From assembly GCA_025267735.1 (NCBI GenBank), contig CM046307.1, positions 55,485,395 to 55,549,394 of the forward strand: a DNA stretch of 64,000 nt. Reading direction: 5' to 3'. Shown here one piece after another: positions 12,401 through 27,400 of this stretch. The first letter of the stretch is position 1, and every line of letters begins with the position of its first letter. The notes under the pieces were generated by a model, which was not told the DNA's origin, searched no databases, and was given only the letters and a program-made list of their open reading frames with translations. The position numbers were made by a program, and so were the translations under genes. This DNA comes from Mactra quadrangularis (lineage: Eukaryota; Mollusca; Bivalvia; Venerida; Mactridae).

Positions 12401-15400
12401 CATTTACTGACTTTGCTGCTATAACTCTTGGTCATAGGCTACTTTTATCTTTCTATCAATCTTCCTGGAGAGTTTTTTAGTCTACTGATGTGGAGCAGAC
12501 ATAATGGCACTACAGAATTATACCACCCTTACATGACTCATTTACACCTGGATTGATAAAAGCAGTGGAAGGTATGTTTCTTGATCATGGAAATAAGCTT
12601 CTGCTAGTGGTGTTTGTACTTCTAACCACTTGATCCCTAATTATGTATCCTACTACTAAACTACTGCCTAACTTATAGTTCTGGGACTGAGAAATTAAGG
12701 GAATGTTATCATTGGCTACTCAAGATTTTTCAAAAGCACTTTCTTGTAGCATTTAAGTTCTATGGAACATTTGTTCTAGCTAGCAAATTTCTGATGGCTA
12801 CTTCCACATACAGAAGTTCAGAATTGTTATAAATGAAAAATAAAATAATTAACCATCAACCATGCTTATTAACTTACATGTCCCTATGAAATAAATGCAT
12901 TAAATACAGAAATAAGTCAGTATTCGTGAAAAAGATCTTATAATTATCTTATAATTTCAGGTTGAATTGATTGAAGTTAAAAGACATTTAGAGACAAAAT
13001 CTAAATATGTTATAAATCTACAAAAAAGAGGACTTATCAAAGAGGTAATTAAACAAGCTACAACATTAATTGTACCATTTTAAAGCTTTTATATCATAAA
13101 TTATTTTAAAATTTTTGATGAAATACCCACCTGGTACTCTTGATTAACTAGTCAAAAAGAACAAGAAACTGTAATAAACAGACCAATAAAAATTACAGTA
13201 AAGATCCACCTTAAAAGAATTTAAATCTGCTTAGATGACCCTTGGTTTCTTTTTTAATTGAAAATTGTCAGTTTATACTAACATATAATTTTGTCGAGGG
13301 ACTTTTGGACAGTTAAATACTGTGAGATTTCTTTGCTATTGTGTTATCTATTTAAAAATCGCTATATTTTACAGAGAGTTAGCACACCTGATGTTATGGA
13401 AGGATATGAAGACCCAGTGTATGATGAGGCATTGTTAGACAATATACCAGATGAATTTAAAGATTATACCCTAGAAAAACTTGTACATAATCGTATAGAA
13501 CTCGAACATTTCCGGAACTTTCTGGCTGAGAACTACGCTAGTATGGACATTATGTGTTGGATGGATATAGAAGCATATCGTCGTATCAACCATGCTGATG
13601 AAAAGAAACGTGATGCCAAAGCAAGAGAAATAAAAATGAAATATTTAAACAAAAAGTATTTCTTTGGTGCCAATAGTCCTGCTGGCAAAGAAGGCCAAGA
13701 AAAGGTAAAACTTATGTAACAAAACACATTTAGAATAATACATGTTATTTAGAATCCAAATTATTGTGTTTTATCACCCCGCTGACAAGTACATGTACAA
13801 ACTATTTTTTTTACACATTATTGCTGAAAATCACTAATTACAAAATTAATCCTATTATTGTCTGTACACATATTCTCATTCCAGTCTTTGGCAACTCATC
13901 CTCATTTCTGTATAATTGTAGTCAAGTGGAGTTATCCTTTGTCTTTGGTCATACTTCTTTTCTAGTCAGTTCTAAGAGTGGACATCCTTGTAATATATAT
14001 GTTCTTATGTCTGTATGTCTGTGCCTCAGCAGCATTGTGGTTATTAGGACAATTTCGGTTTGTGTGCATTGAGCAACACCTCATGCCTAATAATTGCTTT
14101 TTCTTTCCTGCTTTGGACAAAGTGATAAAGTCTGTCCCTACAATGTAACATTCTGTGATTGTTGTTTATTAAAAATAATCTTCTTTCTTCTTGCTAGGTT
14201 GCAGAAGCTGGAGGTGGGTGGGGTAAATTACTCGAAGATAAACCTCCTATGGGTATGATACTTGAAGCTCAAAAATATGTACAGGAAAGACTAGAAAAGA
14301 AATGGTTACCATTGTTCTTGGTTACCCCAGATTTTGCTATACGTCAGAGACCTAGACAGAGTATGGATGACGTCGTTGATGACGTCATAGTCCAGAAAAA
14401 GAAGAAATCATTAAATATGCTCAAGGTTGGTTGGTTTTTAGTTTTGCTGATGTGATTGTTGCTTACTACATTTGGCTATATTGGCCTTTCTTTAGAAAAA
14501 TATTTAAAAGCCCTCTGTATTAAAATAGCTTGACAATTAAAATTGATAAATTCAAATAGGGTGTTTGAGGATCGGTAGAACAGACAAGTAGCATAGCTGT
14601 TTAATGCCTGCTTGAGTCATTGTCGTCTGTATATTTTTGAAAAAGAACACATTCAATCACTGTGAAGTTATTTAAACTTTTTACAAATAAGAAAAAAACA
14701 GAATATACATGCATATATTTCAGTTTCATGTCGAAAACCTCTAAGGTTATTGTTTTCATTATTATACCCCCGCTTCGAAGAAGAGGGGGGTATACTGTTT
14801 TACCCTTGTCCGTGCGTGCGTGTGTGCGTCCGTCCGTTACAAAATTTCCGTCGCAGTTTTCTCAGCAACTATAACATGCAGCAGCCTAAAACTTTGCATA
14901 TTGCTTCATCCTATAGTCCCATGTGGTGTAAAGCGATTTCATGCTCCTTGCTTATCTACTTCCTGTTTGTCGCATATTTTTAGATTTTGGCGGGGGTATC
15001 ACTAGTGAGCATTAGCTCACAGATTTACTTGTTTATTTGAGGCATCCCATTTATCACAAAAGTATAAATTCCCCCCATTTGATTTTTGACTGTGTGGTGT
15101 GTTTGTGTTTTTCTACTGTTCCTATTCCTGATATGTTTGCTTTCACCTTTTCATATTATTTCAGTTGTTGGACAGTAAGTGGGTGTCATCTTCTAAAGAA
15201 ATCATTATATTTAGAAAAGCGTTATTAAATCCAATAACATCTGTACAGTTTAGAAGATTTGTATCAATTAAAGGTGATAGTTTAGAAAATGATGTACTCT
15301 TCTGGTTGGAGGTGCAAAAATTCAAGGTCAGTGCACATGGGTTTTTTAAATTGTTTTACATTAAAAAACAGTTGTCTCCTTGAACAGATATCCTATAGAA

Positions 15401-18400
15401 TACTGTCATAGGATCTCCTGACATCACACAATGGGTCAAGTCCAGATGACCTTTGTGTTGATCAGTCATAGGATAGCTTTCGTCTGAAGTCTTTCTCTCA
15501 ATAACCAGCACAATAACCAGCATATCTTACCAATAACCGCTTCAAATGTGTTCCATCCTTGAATTTTCTGAGGAAAATCGCATTTACCTATAAAGAACAA
15601 TAAACATATATTACACATAAAGAAAAGTTGGCATTCAGTTGTCTATGTGACAGTTGCAGAAAGGTTTCTATGCCTAGCCAACTAGTTCAGTTGGTAGTTT
15701 GTAGTACTGATCAAAGGATTGTGGGTTCAATTTAATTTCAATTGCTATTTTCCCTCCTAACGCTGATTCTAAATCATGTAGAGCAGTTATCAGTCACTGA
15801 TGGAAGTATGCACCTACTTGCAGGTTACCAGCTAAATTCAGAGATTTAACTTATCCAGAAACAGTAAGTAAGTTGACTGACCATCATGATTTGACCTTTA
15901 CAATGTGTTGCTATGGTGTAAAACCCAACCAAATGAAATAGGGTTTCTTCAATGTCTGAGTTCCACATGGAAAACTGGATTTATCCAAATGTGTAGCCTC
16001 GTTAAATAAAGTCTTAATTATAATTGTTATTATTATTAATATTATTATAGTGTTCATTGTTTGTATACATGTATTTCAGGATATGTATCATGCACATTGT
16101 GAAGATTCTATGATTACACAGAAGATCAATACAATAATTAATTGTTTTATAGAATCACAAATACCTCCTAGTTTACAGATAGATATTCCACCAGAAATGG
16201 CTGATAAAATACTTGATAGAAAATATGAAAAATGTCCATATTTATTCAGGGAAGCTCAGGTATAGTATAAGCTTTATAGATTTCGTGTAGAATCTAGTTT
16301 AGTGGGCCCCGCTAATGCGCATGCTCGAATGTTGCATTGTTTACAAATTTTGGACGCCATATTGTTTTTACCGATGCAGTTTTTTTATTCATTTCTTAAA
16401 TGAATTATTTTCAATAATCATTTTAAAATGCTTTTTTGTTATCCATTTTTATTACAGCGGGGTGTGGGACCAGCAGTCCCCATAATAACAGAAAATTAGC
16501 GGCATTTACCTTCGCACGTCTGCTCATAGAAACAGACGCTGCGCACGCATATTTATATTTACTTCCGGGGTCCGCTAAACTAGATGTGTTCCTTGATTTC
16601 ATACAGTCATGGATGTGTGGTTAAAGCTTTGGACTGAAAATCTAGATTCGTGTTGGTTTGAATCTCATTCAGGATCAAATTTAGGCGTGGGTGTAGCCAT
16701 GCAGTTACAACATTGGACTGGTAATAGCTGGATAGCCAGCTCTGCGATGGTCTGCGAATCCCATCCAAAATCTACCATGTTGTTTTCTTTGAGCAAGAAA
16801 CTTTATTTTTAATGGGGGAAAAGAAAGTGGACTCAAAAGTGATAAATCTAAGCTGAAAGACTTTGTTTTCCAATGGAACTAAAATAAATTGATATAAACT
16901 GAACATCCAGGATCCAATCTATTCCTTGAACTAAAAATGCATTTTTTTTCAAAACTAGGATTCCAAGATTAAACTAAGTTTCAAGAACTTTTTTTACCGA
17001 GATATTAGAACAAATAACTAAATACATGTTTGTTGTACCATCAATTATGGTGAGCAAAAACCAGTTATCTTCATCCTTTTTAACCTTGCGTCTGATTATT
17101 ATGTGTTTTAAAAGTATGGTGAAGTTATAACTCTGCTAACATAACTACTAATTCATTACTCATCATTTAATTGTATCTGCCATTTTATATAAGATCACAT
17201 GACAACTAGTTAGTTTACTATTATTTCAGCTTGTAGTATTCCGTGTACTGTTTCCTCATTGGAATGAGTTCTGTGAGTTTAGACTTAATCTAGCTGAAGA
17301 AAAAGTTATGCCTACTATTGAAAGAAGACGTCGTCATGCTAAGGCTAAGGAACGTAAACGTATCCAAGAACTTGAGGAAAAACAGGCCAAGGTATATTAA
17401 ATCAGCATTATGAGCTCCTTTTTTTATGAATTTCTTTTATTAAACAAAGTTCCAGTAAAACAGTAAAGTTCTACTATTTAAACCACTTTGGCTATTGTGA
17501 AATCATGCAATTTCTGGACAATTTTTGAGTCAATAATTATGAGAAGAGAATGGCCTCTGTACTAAGACTGTTCCACTATTCAGGCCAACCAATTCTGATG
17601 GTCCTATCAGTAGAACTTTACTGTATATGGTCCTGCATGAGACTATTGATCATCAGATTTGTAATATAGTCTGTATGTTTTTTTCTTTATCTTTTAAACT
17701 AACAACGTGTCTTATTAAGTTATGTGTGATCCATTAGTTGAAAGAAACAGTAGTATTCCCCGTGCCTTCTACAATTATTTTTTTTATCTTTCCCACTTTA
17801 TAATCTGTTCAGAGTTTTCTTACAGGACTCTCCTATTTCTATCTTTCCTATAATTTATTAGTAGTTATAGAAGTTAAAATCCCATTCCTTTATGTTTGTT
17901 TCTTCAGAAAGATTATTTATTCAAGATATTTTGATATGTAATTCTTAACATTTTGATACATTGGTTCAATGGTGGTAAGAAAGGTTCTGACACATAGTGT
18001 CTTGGTTTGAAACCATGGCAATGACCTTTGGTTTGGTTAAAGTCATTTCTATTGTAGAATTAAGTATGAGTGAATAACTGAAGTATTACTTAATGTTTTA
18101 ATGTAAAAACTGTAAAAGTCAGATGCATGGCAGATTTTAATTTACAAATTATACTTCCTGTAAAGTTCTCCTATAACTGAACAATTCAATTTACTCGGCA
18201 ATACACTTCATTATTGTATAAACTATTGTTGCCACACCAATGTAAAGGAAGAGTTGACAATAAAAACTAGTTTTGGCCCTGATTTACAATTTCTGTCGTA
18301 ACCATAGTTTCAAAATTTGAAAGCTTTTTGTGATGTAAACTTTTACATGTGACCTGTTTACTAACAACTTGGACTGTAAATTATGCAGTATGTCTTGATA

Positions 18401-21400
18401 GTTAATTGTTTTATAAATGCTACCCATACTTGTTTCTATGTCTGTGAATAAATTTGCTATTAACTCATTATATATTCATTAAATTTTTTCTTTGTCTATT
18501 TTTATATGACCAAAAGAATGTACAGTGGATCTTGTGTTAAGCGACCATCCAAGGGAGAGACAAAAAGTGGTCGTTTAAGACAATGGTCTCTTAAGACAAA
18601 TGTTGATTACGACGTTGAAACAGTCCTGACATTCTAAAATTCGTCATTTTCGTAGAACATTAATCTGTCAACGGGACGATTTTGACTGATGGATTTTCAT
18701 TCAAATGTCGTCAAATACATACAAATGATGGGAATATAGATTTTCTTTCTTCTTAACATCCTAAATTCAGGTTCAAATTGCAATTATATTTTTAATTAAG
18801 TAAAACTGCAAGACAGTCGTTTTTGTTTACGTACATGTTAAAATCCGGACATTTTCCGGAATTTTCGCCATTATAACAATCAATATATTTAGGTCATCAG
18901 AGTAAAGGCTGTTACATTTGAAACAGTGAAATTTAAACAATTAATGATAATTAGTAGTAATAATCGTCAACACACAAGCTACTTCTTTGTTCTAACAAGC
19001 GCTGCAATATTCATGCGTAAAAATGTTGGCCTTGTTAAAATTGAAGTAGAACGTGACGCTATTTTCGGAAAACGTGTTTATAATGTCCTCAATATTGACC
19101 TTTCTTTGTTTAAATGAACAAATTGTTTCTGTGTTCGTATTTTTAAATCAATATTATTTAGCACGTTCTATGCACGTATAAAAAGTCAAATTAGCAGTCT
19201 CTAGAAATGTTTTGGAAAATGATTACTCTCTACGGTGATAGAACGGTCAGAACGGATGTTTTAATTGACCCCGATACGGGACTAATTGTTCAATGTGTAT
19301 TATGTAATTACATTATAATTGGATAGTATTAGTGTCACTTTGTTGATTGTTCCCACTACCCCCTTATCTTACAGTATTTATGACTGTTAATTATTGATTT
19401 TTAGAGCCTGACATACGAGTTTAGGTGATAGACATTGAGGCGACGTGTATTTTTGATTAACGATTTTTAACGATTTTTTGCCAAATTAGATTTATTTGAC
19501 CTGGTCGTTTAACACAAAAAAGTCAGTCAGTTTCGACCAAAATGAGCGGTCGCTGGTCGCGTTAGACAAAAGTCGCTTAAGACAAAGATTTAAATAGTAA
19601 AATTGGTTGGTGGGAACTCAGAGTGGCCGCTTAGTGCAAATGGTCGTTTAGGAGGCGTGGTCGCTTATGCAAGATTTACTGTATAATGTTAAGATCTGCA
19701 TCACTGCATCAGCTGTTTACATTAGCAATTTCATGTCTGGGCCATAATTGTGTTACCTATAAATTAAGGGTTTTTCAAATTGCTTGTCACAAATCACCCC
19801 CAAATTAAGAGGATGTGTGGCACCCTTTGTAAAGGTCTGTAGAGATTGGCGCCACCTGTCATCGTTCTTAGCATGTTAATGGTTTACTCAATTTTCTTCT
19901 GTCTGTTTATACGGTATACCTTTTATTACATGATATCCCTATTATAATATTATGTGTATTCTTAATTTCCAGCGTGAAAAGGTACATTTTATTTCTCATT
20001 CAACTAACTCACTATATATATACATAGCTTTTGATGTCAATTTTATATCACTGTTGTTCTTATGTTGTGTATGAAAATATTTTACTATAAGTCCCAACAC
20101 ATAGTCTAGTTCTGAAGTTATATATTCTATTATAGTTCATTTAATGTAATGTCATTGTCATTAGATACATATGTAGGTCTCATTTTGTATAGATATTTTG
20201 TGTGAAAATCAGTTCATACCAGAAATGAAATAAAGTTCCAAGTTCTGCTATAAACTTCGCCTTGTTTAATGCAAAATCTTGGAATTTTTGAGTCCCAATG
20301 GTTACTTCTAACAGAAAAAGGCGATATACTTAGACCTTCCCACTATTAAGACCTGTAACAGGGTAACAGAAACTAACACCATAGTTCTAATCAAGTCATT
20401 ATTCCACTTCTTTAACTAAGGAGCATCTTAGGTAACTTGCCTCTACTTTCTAACCTTGCTAGAGTACAACTCTTCTGATTTTACTCTCCTGCTAGTTACC
20501 ATACTGAAACATGATCTCAATGATACAGCAGTCTGTATTGTTACACTGTATATGACCAATCAAACATTATTAGAAGTTTTCTATAAATGGCACAAGAGCA
20601 GTGGCAACTAGGTACAAAACAATTAGAACATAACAAACGGTCTGTAATAAAATTATATGCACTGGATGGTAGACATTTATACACTGATTAAATAATATCT
20701 CCATATTAAAGCGAGCGTGGCCGAACGGTTATGACTTTGAACTGGTAATCATTGGATAGCCAGCTCCATGTTGGTTCGAATCCCATCAAAAACCTACCCA
20801 GTTGTTTCCTTGAGCAAGAAACTTTACTTATTACCTCAGTACTGGGGGACCAGGAAGCGGACTCGAAAGTTATAAATCTAAGTTGTTAGAACTTGTTTCA
20901 CACAAGTTTAAATAAATTAGTATACAGTATTGAAGTGTATAAAGCTATGTCTGCTGTTTGTAATTTGACAAATTGGATATTCATGAATTGATACAGATAC
21001 AAATTAAATGGGGACATGTACTCCTAATTTATGGTAAAACATTTTTAAATGTTAGGCATTTTTCATGTCATTTTTTACGCAGTTAAATTTCTTTTGGCCG
21101 ATGTTTGAGTTCCATGATTAACTGTGTTAGGTAGATCACAGACATCTTTTTTACAAGAACTCTTTACACTGTTGTCAAAAGAATGCTAGATCAATAAAAT
21201 TTCAAATTTTGTAATTTATGTGACAAAATATCATCAGTTGTGGATTTATACCCTTTACCTCATAATTGAACTAATTTTTACCTGAAATATCTATGAATAT
21301 AGTTTGCTCTTATTGAGAATATTTAGATCAGTTAAAAACTTAGAGTATACTTTAGTATTGACTTAGATTAGGGTAGCAACTATAGTAATTAGCATAATTA

Positions 21401-24400
21401 ATTATATTATCTATAGGCTTTTAATTATAATAATGTGCATAGTTTTAATTGTTCACAAATGCTTCATTTCACTTTTACATGCAAGATTCCATAAATAAAA
21501 GATTTGGTGATTAGCCCTGAAATTCTGGATTTTGGTAACTTGAAAAAGGATACTTTCTTATTTTAAAGTTGCTGAAATCTTGAAATTCTGTAATTTCAGG
21601 ATTTTGAAAATTGTCCTACTTTTATAGTTCATTTTTTCTCAACTGTCAAAACATGAATAATTTCACAGTGAATGCGTTTGTTCAAATTATGGTCGTGATA
21701 CATACATGAGTTTCTGAAAGAGTGTGTTATGATCGAATAAAGCTGCTTACGTCGTATGATGTGTTTTAGTCAAGATATTTTTAATAACAATTAGGCTGCT
21801 AGTACAAATACAATGCATTCAGTCATCGTGAAATTATTCAAGCTTTGACTGTTGAGAAAAAACCGACAATACCCATGGAGTTTAGAGAAGATTATTATGT
21901 TGTCATATTTTGTTGATTTTGTTAAATCACAGGAGCTTGACATTCTGTATCAAATTATGGAACACCATTCCAATTGATACAGAATAGCAAGCTCCTGGTG
22001 AGGAGGCTCAGGGGTTCCTATTTTTCTCTCAACCAATTTATTTTTGTGTGTCTACTTTAAACTGCAGATCTTCATACATTGACGACTAGTATATAAATCA
22101 GAATATATTGCAAGTTTGTGATTCTTTATGAAGCTTGAGAAAATCTCTTACTTGACTTTGTGATGATTGAATATCAGCTTAACATTTCTATAAAATTGCC
22201 AGCAGTAGCTTACATGCAGGATGTCCAGTCTAGTGTTCCTAAGGGACCAGTAAGGGGTCACTGGTTTGAAACTCACACAGGCTGGATATACCCTTACATG
22301 AAAGTTTGACACTGATCTTGATTGTTCTATTAAGAAGATATATTGAGAAGTTGTCGGCCTTGTGGAAGGGTAAGAGTCAGTACTGGTTATAGACAAGGGT
22401 CCAGGAATACTGGGTAAGGTGAGCTTGTCATGTTTGGGTCAAACACAACAATGAAAAATTGTCATATTAATAGATTTGTAAGTTATTTATTCAATTATTT
22501 GATATTTTTTATAATTTGTACTTAAATATGATGTTATAATTACATATTGTTGATCTTTGTTTAATTTGTAGCCCAAGATTAAGGTATTTTATTTAATGAA
22601 TAACCTATCCCTTCATTTTTATAAATTTATAAAGAAATTTATCCTTTATTTACTATGCTTAGTATGACATCCAATAAGTAATGTGTTTAATCTGCATGTG
22701 ACTTGTGTTATTGATTATAATCATAACTATGGTCATTTCACTGTTTATTAGTTTGATTCACAATTATTTTACTAGGATATGAATAAAATATATATATAAT
22801 TATAGATTAATGAATTTATTAATTATTGACCGTAGGAAACAGAATTAAAATGTTTCCTTAATTAAACAGTTATTTCTATAAACTATTTATAAATGCTGTT
22901 TTACCATAAAACAAGATGATTTAAAGGATAAAATATTCTAAGCTCATGTAATATTACCACTATTGTAATCTTTGTTATTTTTAAAGCATACTTAGAGTAC
23001 TGTAAATGTAATACAAAGGGGAGTAACTCTGTAGAGTTGTGCAATTTTTGTAATCTAGTTAATTCCCTTTGCTGATAGTGTGATAATAGTAATTTTACAT
23101 GAGCTCAGTGTAGTTTGAGGACTTATAAGGTTAAATGTTTGGTTACTCATTTGATAAATTCTTCATGAAATGATTATCAATAGCACAGGCTTTACCACAA
23201 TAGTGTCGATCTTATTGGAAAAGTGCTACAAAATTTATATTGTACATGTATATGTTACTTCTGTTTATTTCAATTCCTATTCTTCTACAAATTGGTATTT
23301 CATTTCAAGAATGCATTGAAAAGTAAAAATTGACTAAATGAATAACCAAACACAACCTTCCATATAAAAACAATATAATGTTTGCTATAAAGCTTGCCCT
23401 TATAATGACGATTTGTTACGATTAACTTTAGTATGAGTGAAAATATTATTCATCTACATGTAAACATTTTTGTTAGCTTTTCTACATATCAATATTGTAA
23501 AAACGTATACATGTACAAATATGGTACGGTTAAAACTTTATTAAACTGTCAGTGGCACATAATTACGGTTTTAAATTAACCCTACCAATTTGAATATTTA
23601 CCACAGTACTTGTGTACTTAGATTGATGATATAATATTTAAATCAGCAGTGTTGATGTATTGGCTTCTGACAGCTAAATAGAATAAAATAATATTATTTG
23701 AAAGATTTCTTGGCTGTTTTTGTAGTAAGTTTGTGGATGTCATGCAACTTTTACCTGTCTCTTTTACTATTATTTTTTATAATTATTTTACTACAAAAAT
23801 AGGCTTCTGGTTATGATTCCTTGGTAGTTGTTTGGGATTGGATTTTGACCCCTTTGACATCTATTTGGGAAGCTTTAAATAGAACTAGCCTTTTTTACTG
23901 ATTTAGAATTGTAAATATTCCAACATCATGGTGCAGGTTTTTTTATTCAGTAATTGCTGAGTTAAATTATAGTTTAGTATTTATGAAAAGGTTTTACTTA
24001 CAGTGCATGAATATTTATTCAAATATTGCTTATTAAGCATTTTTTTAAATATAAAAACCAAGAAAATAATTATTTTTGGTTTCAACTTTTTTGCTCCAGC
24101 TATTGATTTGCCTATAATATAATAATTATAATTTATATATTTATACTTACACAATATTGCAGCGGAATTTACGTTTCTTAAAATTTCGGGTAACAAATAG
24201 CATGGTTGCATGGTCCAAACTATATTCTATTTTATGCATTACAACTTTCACCTATCACTATAAAATTTTCCGTGTGTCCAAATGCATCTATATATTTTGA
24301 TGTTCAAGCACAGATATATAGTATTGGTGTGATGTTTCATGATTGTAACTTTTAGTTTTTGAGTTTTTTTTGTAAATTGGTACCAAACTTGGTAGACTAC

Positions 24401-27400
24401 CTTTAAAACCATGTTGGTTTTACACCTTTAAATCTAGCTCTGAAAATTTCTTTTACATCAGATGCATGGTGGGTTTTTGGCAATATATTTCTAATTGCAT
24501 GGTAATTTTGGTACTCACTTAGAATTTGACAAAAACATTTTTATGCTAAAATATGAATAATAATATTAAAAATATACAATGTCTTATTCCATTTTATTTT
24601 TCCCTGTAAAATAATAATAATTTTGTTAATATAGACTTATGTTTTTTTGCATGGTAGTTTTAATAATAAATGCTAAATGTTTTTAACATATTATAAATTA
24701 AGTCTTAGGCAAGTGCTAGTATTTGATGAGAAAATATCTTATTTAGATATCATTTAAGCCAATGAAATTAACTTTATAAAAATACATGGGTTAGTGTTCC
24801 TTTTAGCAAACATAGTCAATTTGCTTGCACTGTTATAAGTATGTTTGCAAGGTGGTTCCTCATTTATAAGCCATATATGAGGCACCCTGTTATTAAATCC
24901 TTGCATTGCTGAGGTATTCATATAGCCTTCCATGTATACATTGTTTTATAATTATATGTCTCGGTACTTACCTGTTCTCACCAGGGGAGAAGAATATGTA
25001 TTCGGCAGGGTAGGTCAGTCAGGTGAACACTCGCGTTGTAAGCAAGTGGTCTCATGATGAAGTCCCAGTCGGGCTGCATATTTTTCTCACCCTGTGACAT
25101 ACATGTATATTCAAGGGATGGAATTTGAAGCTTCCCACCTTACAAGATATGATATTTCCCTTGTGTTTTTGTATTTCCACAGTAGCACATTGATTCCTCC
25201 TTGGTGATTTTTTAAATGACACAATTAGAAATAATTAATGGTTTTTGTAAGCACTTTTGTATGTGACAGTGGTTTGGATTTTTTCACAATAAAATTAATT
25301 TAATTCTTCAGTCGTTAGTTAAAATCCTTCTTTTATATCCTATAATTTTATATACATGTAATTGTATATTTACCCCCTGCTTTTTTAATTTATGCGTGTA
25401 GTATGAAATTATAACATGGCTTTTCTAAAATTTTGAATATTGGAAATTCATTATTGCATGTCTTTAAAAGAATGTTAAAAACCCTATATCTAAAACTTTG
25501 TATAATATTATAATATTTTTATTTTTTCTTGATCATTTCCTGTGTAGACCAATACCTCTCCCCCTTTTATGCTTAAACATATTCCATCTTACCCAAAAAT
25601 GCAGTATTATTAATAATTCATGTTAATGAAAAGTGTAAAAATAAAGTGGTTATGCTTGTCTTAAGAAGTGAATTTATAATCCCATGTTATATTCTGTTAC
25701 TTATTTACATTTAGTAAAAGTTATCTTTCTTGTGATGTTTGTACATTTCCTGCTTTGTTTGTATGTTTGTTGTAGCTCATAAGCATACAGTCTATGAAAT
25801 AAGTGGGTGTCTGGTTGCCAGGGACAACTGCTCTTTAGTTCGGGCAAACAAAATATTCTTTTGAGCAACCAAAAATCTCCTAGCAAGATTTAGAGCTTGC
25901 TTCTAAAATGACCTGTTCGGGCAATCACTATTATATCCTAATTTCATGGACTGTTGCGTATGTTGCTGATATTAACAGTTTAAAAACTGATTGTTGTCCA
26001 TTGCAAGCCTTCCATTATACATGTACATCTGAATCCTTAATAAGACCCTCTTGTTTGTAAGATATTATTTATAATATCAACATCCTTAAAAAAAAACATT
26101 TAAATTTTCTGCTTTCTTTGATATTCATGTACCTTTACCTTCGTGTCTGACCTTTATTCTCTTATTTTGAAAAGGAGGCTGAGAGAAGAGCTGCCATGGG
26201 ATTACCTCCCTTGGGTGAAGAGGATGATGTCTTCCATGATCCATTTAAAGCACTAGGTGGAACAGAAAGTGTTGAAGGTGATGTGGAACAGGAAGAAAAA
26301 GATAAAATCTCTTGGACATATTCTAATTATATGAATGCCTTGGAGAGAGAAGAATTACTAAACAATACTGATGAGTCTTCCTTCACTTCATTACTTACTG
26401 ATACAGGTATAGATTCATCTTAAACTGGAGTTAATGTGGAGTAGCATCACTGTTTATTTGTTATATTTATATAATATGGTATATGTTATACAGTACAACC
26501 TCCCTTGAACAACACCCACTGGGAGGGACTAAAAGGTGTTGCTGTTCAGAGGTTCTTGTTTTGCAGAGATTTATTTCAGTTAAAATTATGCCTTATCAGA
26601 CTAATGGACAGTTTACAATCAGTACTTTCAGCCACCTGTATTGCCTCTTATTAACACTTGGATTCAAAATTCTGCACAATCTCTTTGGATGTCTTGAGCA
26701 ATACAAACACAGTAAAATAAGAGCCCCTCAACGTGATTATGTTGACAAAGTTTCATCATCATATGGACAATTGGTATAGAATATATTAGACTATAAGTCA
26801 GGCTTTTTAATAATTCTGGCCTATTTCATATTAAACATTACAAATTTGTGATAATGCTTGAGAAACTACAAAGTGATGACTTTTTTACCATGTATGTTGT
26901 TTTGTAATTTATTTAAAGGCATGTTTTACTATATTTGACTGGTTCCATTTATTTTAAGCATCAGTTAAGAGTGAGATGACAGACAGAGCCTCAGTGGGTA
27001 CACAGTCTGAAGATAAAAAAGGAAGTAAACAAGATATTGATATCAATGATAGAAGGTACATTTTTATATATTTATTTAAAATATTTATATCAGAGACATT
27101 GCAGAAAACTCCATTAAATTGGTGAGCTCTGTTGCCACCCACCTGCCAGCCATACCTTGTAAATCCAAACTACTAGGTTTTTTGTGTTATAGAGAGTGTC
27201 TTATAATGAAAGATGCTAGTCATCACTTAAAGACACCATATGAAGGTGTATTCAAATACAGCTGTCATGAAAACTGTCTTAAAACAGTGAAGCTATTAAA
27301 ATACAGCATGCTTTTGATATACTATACACATGTCAAATTATTTTGCTTTCTAAGTATAAGTTTGACAAAGTGCTCATTTCTTTTAAAAGAGGGATGCTTT

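Larger units (their letters stand above)
17392..26174 (+). other. Largest intron of the RGS22-like gene (8.8 kb)
   Basis: AT-rich intron with no long coding region. It contains a pogo/Tigger-like element (18523-19681), SINEs (20713, 22205), a TTTTTTCTCAACTG inverted-repeat element (21626) and a foldback (21930). Two possible in-frame micro-exons lie at 19973-19981 and 22572-22583. Between 22585 and 26174 I see nothing beyond AT-rich sequence. Confidence 0.8.

Noticed and set aside
14662..15005. Three overlapping ORFs in different frames
   Set aside because: All arise from the GGGGGGTATACTG dispersed repeat inside intron 12.
26407..26423. Read-through end of exon 16 (GIDSS then stop) as the true C-terminus
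   Set aside because: A chain of downstream exons with matching phases and a Ser-rich tail fits better; the read-through is kept only as a possible intron-retention isoform.
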